Assembly (NCBI RefSeq): GCF_040712315.1
Contig: NC_134020.1
Span: 45,741,751-45,805,750, forward strand
Length of the DNA: 64,000 nucleotides
Direction of reading: 5' to 3'
From: Castanea sativa
Lineage: Eukaryota > Streptophyta > Magnoliopsida > Fagales > Fagaceae
Shown: in pieces, positions 1 to 12,219 of the stretch
Numbering within the stretch: position 1 is the stretch's first letter
Layout of the letters: each line of letters begins with the position of its first letter
Notes under the pieces: model-generated
Told to the model about the DNA's origin: nothing
Databases searched by the model: none
Seen by the model: only the letters and a program-made list of their open reading frames with translations
Program-made: the position numbers and the translations under genes

Positions 1-651
1 CCTCAAACACAAGCCAAGGATGATTTATATTATCTTTTCTCAAGATAGATTATAATATGGATAGTGAGGTATACAGTGTTTTTTCTCTGTTTTTTCCGAT
101 CCCCTCTCTTGAAGGTTCATTCTTCCTTTTATATCCCCTCCTTCTTCTCCTCTTCATGCTCCATGTAGGGGTTAGATTGCTGGTTTAGATACTTGTCCCA
201 TCCACCTCTCTTGAAGTCTTTAGAGACAGGAGCAATACTCCACTTTGACGCTCAGGTCTCACTTCCCCATTAATGTGGCCTAAATAGTAGTTGCAGAGCA
301 TTCAATGCAGGGACGGTGGCAACAGCTTTATCTTAGATATTCCACCGCCCTTCTTCTTATCTTTCACGTTTACCATGCTTACCCTTACCTATAGGATTTT
401 CTAGCATATTTCTTGTGGATGTTTAATCAGCCCTTCTCCTACCTCGGCTTTACATAGCCAAGGACATAATCTTCCTCAGACTATATTCTTAGACATACTT
501 ATTCAGGTATTACTTCTTTACTTATTAGTACTACTTTATGAGTTGACATTCTTACATCCTCGGACTATTCAGTGTCTTCAGATTGGGCTTTTAGCTCACA
601 AAATACTCCTGGGCCAACCTCACACACATTCGTGGGCCCAATAACCCTACA
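1..651 (+). mobile_element. LTR of an LTR retrotransposon, 5' side cut by window edge
   Basis: This pyrimidine-rich non-coding block ends in ACCCTACA, the CA expected at an LTR 3' end. It shares ordered phrases with the solo LTR at 1242-2007: GATACTTGTCCCATC, then CTTGAAGTCTT, then CCCATTAATG(T/C)GGCC, then a promoter-distal stretch with CCTCGGAC. The shared order indicates two related but diverged LTRs of one lineage. The left end lies outside the window, so a solo LTR cannot be told from the edge of a full element. Orientation is inferred by comparison with the solo LTR, whose TATA box reads on the plus strand. Confidence 0.6.
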
Positions 652-879
652 ATAATGAATAAAAATTATTAACATTTATTCAAAAAAATAGAAAAATCTT
701 TGGGCATGCATGCTCAAAGGTTAGTAATATATAATATAATAATTTAAAGTAAAAATTGAAACTTCTTTTAACTTTCTTGAAATTTTGGACTATTAAGTTT
801 CGTTTAAACTCCAGAGTAGTATTTTATTTTTTTCTAAACTTTTCTAATAGAGTTTCACTTAAAAAATAAAATAAAAACT
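652..879. other. AT-rich spacer without genes
   Basis: This is AT-rich sequence between the edge LTR and the SINE. No coding or repeat signal was recognised. Confidence 0.5.
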
Positions 880-893
880 ATGTTAATGGTTTT

Positions 894-1050
894 TTTTTAA
901 AGCGTTTCAATCTATGACATCTGTTCTCAATAATAACTCTTTTATCATCAAACCAAAATACTATTTAGTTTTTGGTGTAGGCAAGGATTAAACCCCAAAT
1001 ATCTTATTCAACTATCAGAGACTTTACCAGTTGAACTAACTGAAACCCAC
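894..1050 (-). mobile_element. tRNA-derived SINE, full-length, minus strand
   Basis: Read on the minus strand, this starts with a tRNA-like head (A-box-like AGTTCAACTGGTAAAG, then a B-box-like GGGGTTTAATCC). It continues into a body with CCTACACCAAAAACT and a TTTGGTTTGATGAT motif, and ends in a short A tail, seen as T on the plus strand near 890-898. A 14-bp direct repeat ATGTTAATGGTTTT flanks it at 880-893 and 1051-1064, the target-site duplication of an LINE-driven insertion. The body matches the SINE at 38605-38765 in order and length, so the two belong to one family. Confidence 0.75.
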
Positions 1051-1241
1051 ATGTTAATGGTTTTAATATACTTACAATGAGTTACCCAACCAAAATTATG
1101 ACATATAACTTGCAATGTTTTTTTTTTATTTGAGTAAAATAACTTGCAATGCTTATTTAAACCACATAGTGTAAAAATGACATATAAGACCCAACTTTTA
1201 ATATTTTAATAATAAATTATGGTAGATTACCAATATAATAT

Positions 1242-2007
1242 TGTAAGTGCACAATTGTACCCGGACCCAAAAATAAATGTTGGGCTCAAGCCCAATAAGC
1301 CTTATACAATAAAATTTGTAGAGTATGGGTTTGAAGTCTAGGTTTGGGATGTTGGAAGTTCGATTAACAGACTAGAATGTTACAATTTGTGCAAATGACG
1401 AACAAATATGACAAATAGATCTCCTCGGACGTAAGCCGAGAACGATTCGTATAAATATTCTCTTTCCAGACCCAAGTTTACAATCCTTAGTTCCTATTTT
1501 TTTCTTAGCAGAAAGTGCAGATCCCTCTCTCTTCTCTCTCTTGCCTCCTTATATATTTCTTCTTTACTAGCTCCTCCACGTGTCATACAAATCTTCCCCT
1601 TAGATACTTGTCCCATCTGCCACCTTCTTGAAGTCTTCAAACAATAGCAGGAAGACTGGATTCTACTGTTCAGAGGTCATTTCCCCATTAATGCGGCCAG
1701 GGAGATAGGTGCATGGTCTTTAATGTGGAGGTTGCAGCCTTTTCTTTAGATATTTCTCTCACGTCCTTACTTCTAGAGGGTGCCTGGACCACCCTCTTAC
1801 CCATTAGCTTTCTCCGAAATTCTGTCTTTAGCTTTACTGGCAAGTTCCAGGGTCATCGTCGGAACTGTCCCAGGAGACATTCATCCTCGGACCTCTGCAG
1901 TGTAGGCTGATTCGTAGGCTTAGTGGCCCCCTTGACAAAAACAAACTGTTACCAACCGACCAGGCCCAAAGCTCAATTGTTTATTCAATAGTTTTTTACC
2001 CCCCACA
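1242..2007 (+). mobile_element. Solo LTR (766 bp) with 5-bp target duplication
   Basis: The block starts TGTAAGTGCACAATTG and ends ACCCCCCACA, giving the TG...CA termini of an LTR. The 5-bp direct repeat AATAT lies immediately outside both ends (1237-1241 and 2008-2012), as expected for integrase-mediated insertion. A TATA box (GTATAAATATTC, about 1450-1461) gives plus-strand orientation, followed by a pyrimidine-rich leader. No internal domain or second LTR is present, so this is a solo LTR left by unequal recombination. The only open frame (1713-1910) is chance. Related phrases occur in the LTR at 1-651. Confidence 0.82.
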
Positions 2008-2302
2008 AATATAATATAAATAAATGAAACTTATTTAAAATTTCTATAAACTCGTGGCAGTAAGAATTTCATTGAAATAGTATAATAAAATTTCCAACTT
2101 TTTGAAACTTTGGAAATAAAGTTCTATTTATAGTAAATATGTTGATGATTTTAATGTCCACCAAATAACATAAGGAGGGAAAAAGAAGAAGGGAATAATT
2201 AAAAAATAGAAGGCATTCACTTGCTATAACCACAACATATAAGACATAACTTTTATTTTATATGATTTGGAAACATACTTCTCTAATACAAAATTTTATT
2301 TT
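2008..2302. other. AT-rich spacer
   Basis: No gene is visible. The spacer ends with the target duplication (ATTTTATTTT, 2293-2302) of the next element. Confidence 0.5.
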
Positions 2303-3434
2303 GGGTAAATTTCATGAAATTACCATGAGGTTTGGGCTAATGTCAACCAAGTCCAAGACTTCACAAAAGTGACCAATTTGCTCCCTCAATATATTTTGGT
2401 CCTCAAACACTGTTACTTATCTCTTCTGCTTCTTCTCTCTCAAACTCTCTCTTCTCTATTAAATGTTTACATTTAATTCATTGTGATTACACGGATATAG
2501 ACATGCATTTTGAGCACACATCACACTACACATCATGTCATAAAACACAAACACAAAGCCATATAAAACCCAAATCCCCCAAAAATCCCATATCACAAAG
2601 TATACTCACATATTTATAATCATACATACACCAACAAGAACGCCATATTAGACCCATTTTGAGACAAAATTCAAATAAGAAAATAGTCATAAGTCCACAA
2701 ATGACCATAACCTAACCTCACCTTTCAAAGCCAAATAAAAAATCACCAATCCTTATCACCATTGAAAAAAAACTAATCCCTAAATTGATCAATACCCAAA
2801 TCAACAAACAACCAAACCAAAATAGAAATAAATAGAAAACAGAAAATAGAACAGAGAAATAGGAGAAAAGACTAGCAGCCACTAGTGGTGGTGTTGGCTG
2901 TGTGATTTGTAGCTTGTGGTGGTGGCAAAGCTCATGATTCTTAGCCAAATGTTCCCTTGGTGTTTGGCACCCAAACCCAAACAAAAACGTAAATGCAAAA
3001 TTTCCCTTCCATGGCTAGAACTGGTAGACCTAATTGGAGCTGTCATCAAGGAACAACAACAGCAGTGGTGAGCTGAAGCTCGAAAATCCTTAGCCCAATT
3101 GTCTCCATAGCCATTGATTTGAAGAGAGAGTACAAGATGATAATGGCAAAACATGGGTTTCGGCCATGGCCAAAGCTTGAGGGAGGAATCTTCAGCCACT
3201 ATGGGTGAGAGATTGAGAAAGAAGAGAGAGCCAGATTGGTCTGAGAGATATAAGAGAAGGGTTTGAGAAAATCAAAGAAGGATGAGAGAGAAGAGAGAAA
3301 GAGACTAAGAAAGTAACACAGATAACGGCGTTTAAGGACCAAAATGTGTTGAGGGACCAAGTTGGTCACTTTTGAGAAGTCTTGGACCTGGTTGGTATCA
3401 ACCCAAATCTTAGGGTATTTTTGTGAAATTTACC
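2303..3434. mobile_element. Mutator-like TIR element (non-autonomous), about 1.13 kb
   Basis: The two ends are inverted copies over about 150 bp. The left end begins GGTAAATTTCATGAAATTAC and continues through CAAGTCCAAGACTTC and TTTTGGTCCT. The right end reads the same phrases on the other strand from 3434. A 10-bp direct repeat ATTTTATTTT flanks it (2293-2302 and 3435-3444), compatible with the 9-10 bp duplication of Mutator-like elements. No transposase is visible. Two overlapping minus-strand frames (2984-2718 and 3199-2882) run through the interior without recognisable domains and may be captured or random sequence. Confidence 0.78.
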
Positions 3435-4590
3435 ATTTTATTTTTAATGTTTATATGTTATATAATTGATTAAGTGATTAATATAAAATTTCACAACACT
3501 CAAATTGTGTATAAAGCTTCTTATATGATCATATTAAGTTGTGTGTGTGCATGTTCTAATAAGTTTTAGCCATATTTTAGATGAATTTTATTACTTATAT
3601 GTTCATATTAAGTTTTGTGTGTGTGTGTGTGTTCTAATAGGTTTTAGTCATATGTTAGGTGAATTTTATTACTTTTAATTTATAGTGACTCATTGAAGAT
3701 GCGAATTAAAAAAATTTAAAAAGTTTATAGGTTTAATTGAAACCTTTTAAAATATAGGGTTTAATTTGAAACCGCCACAAATTATAGGCGAATTGTCAAT
3801 TTACCCAATAACAAATGATAGCCACTTAGTACAAGGACAATGTAATCACTTGCCACAAAAATAAAATAAAAATGACCTAATAAATGGGCCTTTTAGACCT
3901 ATTTTTGTTGTATGGTATAAGATTTGTCAATTAAGTTTTCTAATATTTATTAAAATTTAGAATATATTTTTTGAAATCCCACAAGGATCATAAAGAGCAC
4001 AAGTTAAAATGCATTTAATTCTTCATTATTTGATATTTTTACTTCTTTTTCAGAATTAAATTTTGTTAACAACAGTCCTTAGAGCATAAATTAAGATGCA
4101 TCTAATACTACATTAAATAATTTCCCCCTTTTTTTTCTCAAAAATAAAATCAAATTGTACACAATTTCAAATTCTAGATTGTTGCCTAACTTTTGCCCTT
4201 GCAAAAGAATCCCAATTGCCATGATGTCTTGTATGCTAGATAAGAGTACAAAACCAACATTTTCTTTTTGTAATGATAATTATAGATAAACAATACACAC
4301 CAATGAGATAGAGTCTTCTCAAATCAAATATTTAAATTTTAGCATCATGCTAGTTTGACTAGCTTGATGTGAGTGCTTTTATACGCACTACCAAAGTATT
4401 GATTAAAGATATGAAAGTTGTAGCTCCATATTTCACCTAGAAGACTAAACAAGAATTTAAAAAGAAAAAATTAAAAAAAAAAAAAAAAGACTTCTTCAAA
4501 TATTTGCCAATTTCTTCGAGTGGATGCATTTCTCTCATTTCTCATTAAGTTACTCCCTATTGAAATCCCTTAGATGGCCCCAAGAATTTT

Positions 4591-4628
<38 letters not shown>

Positions 4629-6399
4629 TTCATAAGATTTTACCTTGGAATTGGAAATATTTTCTTGGGAAGGAAAATCCATATATGGAGCAGTGGTATT
4701 CAGGGAAGGAACGTGACACATGCAGCATGTGCAGCTGCTGAGGTGTTAACCGACCTTTCTGACGAGGATAGCGTAGAAGCCGCTTAAGACTAAGACTGAG
4801 ACTGAGATTGAGATCAAGCGGTGCTATAACACGTGCCCATTATATATATATCACTAAAAGCCTTGATTAATTAGTATTTAATACTATTTCAATTTAGGAC
4901 AAAAGTGAGATATACTCTTCTCTTAATATTCAGTTTATATGACTACTTAACTAAAAAATACACTTTTTTTCCATTAAAAAAAATTTATATGAAAAAATTT
5001 TAAAAAAAAAACCTAATAAACAGTACCTGAGTATGACCGTACTTAAATCTTGCTCTTCAATTTATATAGACCTTTCTTTAGATCATTTTGTGGACTAAGG
5101 GAACAGTACCCTTAGGGTTGAATACTGCTTATTTTGTTAAAAATTGAAAACACAGTAGCAAAATAATTTTAAAATGTGTGAATAGTGCCGTGAGACCTAT
5201 TTTTAATGAAAAAATTGCTGAAAAAAGATATTTATGGGTCCTATAAACAGTGCAGGTGGCCCATTGGTGTGACACATTTTAGTACAAAATTTGAACATTC
5301 AAAGAGATAGTGGGTCTCATGCATAATACACGAGACCCACTAGTAGGTCTGTATCCCAGGTTTACATGCTTCTCAAAAAAAAAAAAAAAAAAAAACGCAA
5401 ATGCTGTGTACGAAAAACGCAATCTAAACGCTACCTAAGAAAAAAGTTACTTTTTTTTTTTCTTTCACTTTCCAACCTTTTTAATTTCTTCATTTTTTGC
5501 CCAATGAAAGATTCTGAGCCCAACACCTGTTCACGGCTCCACCTGTTGAATTTTAAGTGTATAAAATCTGAATTGGTAGAAAACAAATGTTAAACAAATC
5601 TAGGTGGTTCGTGGAACACATTTCCACAATATTCTCGAGAGCCCACCGTCTAAATAAAATAGAACAGTCCATTAATTATGAGGTTGAAAGAATATGACAC
5701 AGTAATAGAGGTATATAAGTGTAATCATAAGACCACGTTACTGATGCGGGTGTGATTTGATGATAGAAGTCTTCGTATTATTTCATTTGATGAATGGTTT
5801 GAGTAATAGCCCCATCGAGGCCTTGATTGTATGCGTAATATTATCTATTACCGTTATACGGCGTGGGTTCAATGAGTTATACTGAAAACCTCATATTTTT
5901 ATTCAACAAAAAAAAGAGTAATTTTTCACTACTATCATATAAACTATTTCTTAAACTAATGCTCTTAAGGCATTGTTAACTTTTTCTTTTTTCTTTTAAT
6001 ACAATAACAAATAAATTTTTTTATGCATCAATCTTTAAGAAGTAAGAGATTTAAAGCCATGAATATCTCAATTGAAAATATGGGACAATGTCATCCAGTT
6101 GAGCTACAACTTATAAGACTCTTGGGCAGAGGCAAATGCAGTATAGCATTGGTAGCCATGCCCCCACCCCCCACCAAAAGGCCAAAATTATAAACACCCC
6201 TTATAATTGTATATAAAAATAAGCTGGAGTTAACTTGGTTTTTATAATTGCCCCGATTCCCCCCCCCCCCCCAAGAAAAAAAAATCATAGAACCCAGTCC
6301 ACTATTTAGTTTGTATGTTTATCCCTTTGAAATTTGGTGTACGGGGTTGATCCCCCTTAAGCCCATTGTTCATAAAACTCATCTTAATGGTGCCACATG
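3435..6399. other. Non-coding intergenic stretch with microsatellite and MITE debris
   Basis: No supported gene was found. It contains two imperfect copies of a GTGTGTG...TTCTAATA(A/G)GTTTTAG phrase at about 3540-3660, an (AT)n tract at 4594-4626, an A tract at 5375-5395 and a C tract at 6261-6272. The open frames at 4524-4787, 5366-5593 and 6288-6091 are carried by these low-complexity tracts and show no domain. Confidence 0.55.
5120..5435 (-). mobile_element. Diverged MITE, relative of the one at 11927-12219
   Basis: Read on the opposite strand, this shares ordered phrases with the element at 11927-12219: AAAACGC near the end, AATAGTGCC/AACAGTA patterns, GTGGGACC-type phrases, TAATTTTAAAA and GCTACAG-like motifs with TTGAAAAC. 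Terminal repeats are poorly preserved and no target duplication is convincing, so the boundaries are approximate. Confidence 0.35.
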
Positions 6400-7047
6400 T
6401 GTAAGACCTTGGACTTGTTGAACCTTGGGTCTTAGGACATTATGCGCGATTGTGTATACTGTTGGGCCTACGAACTCGGCCCAGGCAAGCCTTGACGCCC
6501 ATCAAAAGCCCAAAAACTGAGATGAAGCCATTTATAACATGAACAGTGGAGGTAAGATCCTATCTGGTCGGGGAATGTAATTTCTAGGGAAGTCGAGTCC
6601 CAAAATGCTCGGTATCGCCTAGGAAGTACTGCTGTCGGACAGATCTTCTAACGTGGGAACCAATTTCAATGCCACTTTAACTGCCTCCCACTCCCAACTG
6701 AACACCCACTTAAGGATAATAACATTGGACCTCCTTTCCCACTCACAACGATAAATCATAACTCTTCCACTAATCTCGAGCTATAAAGAAGAGATGTGAA
6801 CGAGGAAATATGGTTGGCAATTTTAGAGAGAAAACTGGGAAAAGAGAGTGGTCATTTTGAAAGAAGGAGGAAGAAATTCTGTGAGGCCTTGATAGGAGTT
6901 GAGAGAACAAGTGTGTAGGAGTTGTCTAGCATAGAATCACTCATAGTAGGAAACCCAAAGCCTACAATACAAATAGATTGTGAACCAAAATAGAAGTTGA
7001 GCCCAATAACCACATTTCGGGTATGCACATCTAGCAATGACAACACT
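6400..7047 (+). mobile_element. Probable LTR fragment or solo LTR
   Basis: The block starts TGTAAGACCTTGG and can be ended at AATGACAACA, giving TG...CA. It has the look of the other LTRs here: GTTGGGCCTACGAACTCGGCCC near one end, a TATA box CTATAAAGAAG at about 6781-6791, and GAGCCCAATAACC near the other end. No matching 5-bp flanking repeat was found, so the boundaries and the orientation (from the TATA box) are tentative. The minus-strand frame 7046-6852 lies inside it and is not supported as a gene. Confidence 0.45.
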
Positions 7048-7064
7048 CTACTGTTAGTTTCTTA

Positions 7065-8008
7065 GAGCATTTGCATCCCATATCTTCAGACTATTCTATT
7101 TTACCATCTCAAAAAGTCACTTTATCAATTATACAATACAATTTTACAATACACTTAGCATCCCAACTTTTATTTTACCATACTACACATTAAAATAATA
7201 TAAAAATATTTATCACTTCTCTCTCTGATCTCTATTTCTCTTACTCTCTCAACCACCCACCACCACCACCACCACCACCGTCCAGCTTCTCAGTCACACC
7301 ACCCACCCCTGTTGAGCAAAATCCATAGCAAAATCTTGCCAAAAAATCAAAATCCAAAATCCATAGCAGAATCAGCCAAAATCCATAGCAAAATCAAAAT
7401 AAAAAATCCAAATCCAAATCCAAAAATCAAAATCAAAATCCAAATTCTAAATCCAAAATCAAAACCAGAAACCCACAACTGCCAAAACCCACGTCGCCGC
7501 TGCCACCGCTGCACCACTTGACCCACACCCACATCAGTCACAAACCCACTTGCCGATCTCCACCTAACCCACGCCCACTCGCCGATCTCCATCACCAGAT
7601 TCCACAAAAAATACCCAAAACATACCCAAAAAACGATGAAGAAAAATACCCAAAAAACGATCCACCTAAAGATTATCACACCGATCTCAAGCCATGCTTT
7701 GGCCAATAGTGAGTCAGAGAGTGAGAAAGGGTAGATGAGAAAATGATGAAGAAAGAGAGAGTTGAGAAAGATGAAGAGCATCTTAGCCCAGAGAAAGAGA
7801 AGACATAGGAGAAAGAGAGAATAAAAGCGATTAAAAAAGAAATACAATAGTGCTACAATGCCATCCTACATTTAGGATGGTACTGTAGCAACATTGTAAA
7901 TTTTTTTACAATTGACATCATTTAGTAGTCCGAATTGAGCATCATTTTAAGGGGTGTATGGTAAATCAAACCTACATTTCCCATTTGGCATTCCCAATGG
8001 GAATGCTC
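7065..8008. mobile_element. PIF/Harbinger-like MITE with TTA target duplication
   Basis: The element starts GAGCATTTGCATCCCAT and ends GGGAATGCTC, with the inverted similarity continuing inwards through the TTTACCAT phrases. TTA flanks both ends (7062-7064 and 8009-8011), the three-base duplication typical of PIF/Harbinger elements. The interior has a CCA-rich tract at about 7255-7280, a run of AATCCAAA-type short repeats at about 7320-7460, and no transposase. The 166-residue minus-strand frame (7847-7347) is a low-complexity read of this interior, rich in F, L, W and G, and is not annotated as a gene. A partial relative lies at about 54825-55195. Confidence 0.72.
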
Positions 8009-9265
8009 TTATGTAGACCCTGCCTATATAAAATACACGCTTTTAACAAAGCCTAATAAATGCCTAGATTTACCATGTGTCCTTCCTTTTATTTTTCATA
8101 ATAAAAAGTGTTATGTATTCCTTGTGTGTTCAATTTTGAAGTGCATTGTGCAGAGTGCATTGAACTAACTTATGAGAGTTTTATCTCCCAAAAATTTGAT
8201 TTTTTTTTTCTCATTATCTTGTTCTCTAGATTGCATTTATTTATTTTAAAATTTGGATAGGAAATCCTATAAAATTGATAATGAACAAATTTTATTCTAT
8301 GAAAGATCAACGCTAAACCTGACTTTTATAGGAGATGCTAAATCTTTTTTATTTTTTTGGTTCATGTTTATAGCAAATTAGTCATTTTTTTACATTGATT
8401 GAGTTTAAAATATTATCAAATTTCATTAATTATATTGTATAGAGAAATGCTGTGTTTACAATATTTATACAAAACTTTCACAATAAATCGTAAATGACAG
8501 GTTATTACTTGCTATTACTAGTAGACAAAAAAATAATTTCGGTAATGGATTCAAATTAGAACTAGTAACGTTTTATCACTTATGATTTGTTGTAAAAATA
8601 TCATAAACATCACTTTTCTTTTGTATACAATGTATATATGAGTTATGACTAACATATGAATATGTAATTCGGTCCTCCAAATAAACTATCTTGGCTGTGC
8701 CCCTGCTCCTGGCAATACTAGAACAAATTATTAATCCCTTAAATTAGTGTACTTTTCATCTCACACACATCCGGTAAAAAATCCCATGAAAGCTTTGCAT
8801 AGGGATTACTTTTATTAATTTATTAATTTATCAGCTCTTCTATTAACATAACACATCTCATGATATTTTCATAATAAAAGAAGATATTTTATCACCTCAC
8901 ATAGACACAGACGCACCGCAACTCACAACAAATCACCCCAATTTATTGTAAAAATGTTATGAGATCTGTTGTATCCATGCACTTTATTTCATTTCATTGT
9001 CTAAAAATTTTCTTTGAAATTCTGTCTTGTTTCAAATAATTTTATAGTTTGTAACCTCATTTGATGTAGACCACAACTTTTCAGTTAAGCAAGTAAGCTG
9101 TTTTTTAAGGTGTATATTGATACGATACATAAATACTATTGCACTTCAAGTTGTTGGTCATGTATTGCTTTTTCTATATCTCATGGACTTACAATCGTTC
9201 AATTCTAATGTTGCTAATATCAGGGTTTTTTACTTTTTCGATGTTGGCTATTTTATATTAATACT
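8009..9265. other. AT-rich intergenic stretch
   Basis: No gene is visible. Apart from the small inverted-repeat element at 8446-8625, it is plain AT-rich sequence. Confidence 0.5.
8446..8625. mobile_element. Small inverted-repeat MITE (about 180 bp)
   Basis: The left end reads GAAATGCTGTGTTTACAATA with ACAATAAATCGTAAATGAC. The right end on the opposite strand reads AGTGATGTTTATGATATTTT with ACAACAAATCATAAGTG. The same arrangement occurs at 39785-39952, and half of it is built into the 325-bp tandem repeat unit further right. No coding capacity. Confidence 0.5.
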
Positions 9266-9274
9266 TTAACTTAA

Positions 9275-10291
9275 GGGCAAAACTGAGGTATAGTACCTTA
9301 GATTCACTACTTAAATTTTTGACATCTGTCTCATTTAACTACCTAAACAAACGGGGTTAAAACTAAAAAAAAATTTCTCCTTCTTCCTTTTTTTTTTTGT
9401 TTTTTTTTTTTCCTGCAAATGGTTTATCTTCCAAACCCAAAACCCAAAAAAAGAAAAAAAAGAAAGAAAGAAAGAATATCTCAGATCTCTCCTTCTCGGT
9501 GTGTGTGTGTGTATGTATGTTTATCTCTTTACTTTCTTATTTTCTGATCTGTGACTCTTTTTTCTTTTCTGATCTATGACTCTCTCTCTCTCTCTCTCTC
9601 TCTTGGTGTGTGTAGGTATGCGTATCTGTTTCCTTTTCTTCTTTTCTGATCTATGATTCTCTCTCTCTCTCTCGGTGTGTGTATGTATGTGTATCTACTC
9701 CCTTTCTTCTTTTCTGATCTATGATTCTTTCTTTCTGTCTTTTATTTTTTGATCTTTCTTGTTTGGTTACTGAAAAAATGAGGGAGAAGGGTTCATTTTT
9801 TGGATTAAAACCCAGTAGATTTGGATGTTATTTTTTGATATTTTCTATTTGGTTACTGAGAAAATGAGGGAGAAATGGTCCTTTTTTTGGTTTGAAACCC
9901 AATAGATCTGGCTTTTATTTTTTGATCTTTCCTGTTTGGTTACTAAAAGAATGAGAGAGAAGGATTCGTTTTTTGGATTGAAACCCAATAGATTTGGATT
10001 TTATTTTTTGATATTTTCTGTTTGGTTACTGAGAAAATGAGAGAGAAATTATCCGTTTTTTTGGTTTGAGACTTAGTAGATCTGACTTTTATTTTTTGAT
10101 TTTTTGATCTTTCCTGTTTGGTTCTGCATTTTTTGGTATGATTTTTTCTTGCTGTTGCAGTACAAGACAAAAAAAAAAAAGAAAGAAAGAGAAAAAAAAT
10201 TTGTTTTAATGTCGTTTGTTTAGATTGTTAAATGTGACAGATGTCAAAATTTTAGGTAGGGAACCTAAGGAACTGTACCTAAGTTTTGCCC
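9275..10291. mobile_element. Mutator-like TIR element (1017 bp) with 9-bp target duplication
   Basis: Terminal inverted repeats of about 100 bp are clear. The left end is GGGCAAAACTGAGGTATAG with TTTTTGACATCTGTC and AACAAACG inside, and the right end reads the same in inverse. The exact 9-bp repeat TTAACTTAA flanks it (9266-9274 and 10292-10300). The interior holds CT and GT microsatellites with a recurring TTTCTGATCTATGA phrase (9480-9740), then about four copies of a roughly 90-bp unit containing TTGGTTACTGA, AATGAG(G/A)GAGAA and TTTTTTGATATTTTCT (about 9760-10130). No transposase. Confidence 0.85.
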
Positions 10292-10324
10292 TTAACTTAA
10301 TATCAAAACATTCATTAGATATGA

Positions 10325-10490
10325 GGATCCAATTAACTCAATTTGTAAAACTATTATAGTTGAATAAAATAGATCTAGCTAGGAACCAATCACCGGTTAC
10401 ACTAAAAGCTAATTGGTGTTTTAGTCTGACTATAAAAAAAGCTAATTGACGTTTTAGTCCGACAATAAAAAGTAATCATTTATAGACATG
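10325..10490 (+). mobile_element. Decayed SINE copy
   Basis: A CCAATTAACTCAATTTGTAAAA head and two close copies of AGCTAATTG(G/A)(T/C)GTTTTAGTC followed by AATAAAAAGTAATCAT resemble the head and body of the SINE at 38605-38765. The B-box-like segment is lost and there is no target duplication. Confidence 0.4.
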
Positions 10491-10560
10491 AATTATCTAG
10501 GGTGGAACCTGACAGGAGAAAGATACTCTGAATATATGTTTTATTGTAATTAACGCTACT

Positions 10561-11190
10561 TTGTTTTGTGGTAAAATGATTTCAATTGAAAACATTTTTA
10601 GTGAAGACATTTCCTAGTGTTTGGTGTGACCTAAAATGAAAAAAAAAAAAAACCCTCATATCGTTACCTACCAGCAATCACAAGATTAGCATAATCGGAC
10701 TCAGCCACCTAACAGATGGGCGCAATTGAGCTTGCCACCACCAAATTGCCCAAAACCAGGTTGGATCCACGGCTCCAACCACTAGATCGATGCAACCCCA
10801 AGGGATCCATGACCCCAGGCACCAAATTGGCGCCCTCAGCCACTAGATTGGCGCTTCCTAACCACCATCGGCACCCCTCCGCTGCAATTAGAGCCTCCCA
10901 GCCGCGAATCTAAGCTTCATTACCAAAACCCAACTACCAACCAACACGAACTAAGCTCTGATGACCACTGTGATTCAAGGCTTTGACAACTACCATAACT
11001 TAGCACCTTTGTGAGTAGGAAAGGAGAGGCCGGGGTGGAGAGTGGACAAGTGTTCAAGGAGGGTTTGTGAGAGTTGATCAATTTGTAAAATATTTTACAA
11101 AATTTTTTCTTTGGTAAAACGTTTTACAAAGGGTTTAACGGTCAACTGGAAATGTTTTTAGCTTTTATCAACATTTTACAACAAAACAAA
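10561..11190. mobile_element. TIR element, about 630 bp, GC-richer interior
   Basis: The left end TTGTTTTGTGGTAAAATG and the right end, read inversely, TTTGTTTTGTTGTAAAATG form imperfect terminal inverted repeats, extending inwards through AAAACATTT(T/C)(T/C)AGT. The interior (about 10680-11040) is more GC-rich than its surroundings and carries a proline/alanine-rich frame (10716-10913) with no known domain. Target duplication is not clear. Confidence 0.5.
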
Positions 11191-11926
11191 CACAATATAA
11201 TGTGATATTTTATAAGGAAACTACGTAACACTTAATCATTCCGCTTGACATGTCAAAAATTTATGGCAATGGATATATACGTTGGCAAAGGTGCCATTGA
11301 AATGTGTTTAAAAGAATACGATTAAACTAATACCAAAACTTATCTAACGATCAAAATGATGACAAAAACACATTTACGCAAAATCATTTTCACTATGTTG
11401 TACGGTTCACTTTTTCTTTAGATGCAATAGGATTTGAAACTTTTAACATAATAAGACTTTATAAGTTTGATGCTTTGAGCTAAATTGGAAACCAACGTTG
11501 CATGGATCAACCTTTGATAAATATATGAAACAAACAAAACATACAAGATGGAGAGAGAGGCCTAGTAAAAATATAGAGGAAAAATAAAGGTAATTTAGGC
11601 CTAGTCGGTTCCCGTACGACTTTCTATTATTATTATTATTATTTTTTTTTTTTGCTGAATACGACTTTCTATTATTAGAATGAGAGTTCGGGCACGGGTT
11701 AAATGATGTCGGTACTCGGTTGATAACCTGTAACTACATTGAGATAGAGACCAGCAATACTTTCTTACGCGTAACAAACTATTGGAAACATAAAAGCAAA
11801 AAATAAATCAAATAAAAAGACAAAGTTGCCTCTGACCGACTTGGAGAAAACTCCTCTTAACCTATTATTTGGTGGTTTCTAAACTTGTTCATTTGTAAAA
11901 TTTAAACAAATTATGTTACTAAAGAA
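11191..11926. other. AT-rich intergenic stretch
   Basis: No gene is visible. A short direct duplication (TACGACTTTCTATTATTA) at about 11618 and 11664 brackets an ATT/T tract. Confidence 0.5.
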
Positions 11927-12219
11927 TGTGTTTGGATCCACATTGCGTTTTAAGGTTGTTGCGTTTCCAGTTTTTTTTTTTTTTTTTTCTCCAGCGCGTG
12001 AACAGTAATTGGTATTGTTCATGCACATGGATTCATTGTGCGGAAGACAAAGTTACTATTCAGCACTGTTCACGCATTGTTTATGAAACCCAAAAGCACT
12101 TTATTTAGAAAAAAATATTAAAAATAGGTCCCACAATATTATTCATACATTTAAAAATTATTTTGCTACAGCGTTTTCAGTTTTCAATTTTCAGCAATAA
12201 GTTCTATCCAAACGGACCC
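11927..12219. mobile_element. MITE, about 290 bp, GTTTGGAT-type ends
   Basis: The block runs from TGTGTTTGGATCC to CTATCCAAACGGACC, so the outermost bases form short inverted repeats. The inside contains several GTTCA(T/C)GC and AACAGTA phrases typical of short non-autonomous DNA transposons. A diverged inverse relative lies at about 5120-5435. Superfamily is not assigned because no target duplication is clear. Confidence 0.55.

Noticed and set aside
2718..3199. Two overlapping minus-strand frames as host genes
   Set aside because: They lie wholly inside a non-autonomous TIR element and match no family I recognise.
7347..7847. 166-residue minus-strand frame as a membrane protein
   Set aside because: It is the translation of a low-complexity interior of a PIF/Harbinger-like MITE. 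It shows no domain and sits entirely between the element's ends.
10716..10913. 65-residue plus-strand frame as a small gene
   Set aside because: It lies in the GC-richer interior of a TIR element and is low-complexity P/A/L-rich with no domain.
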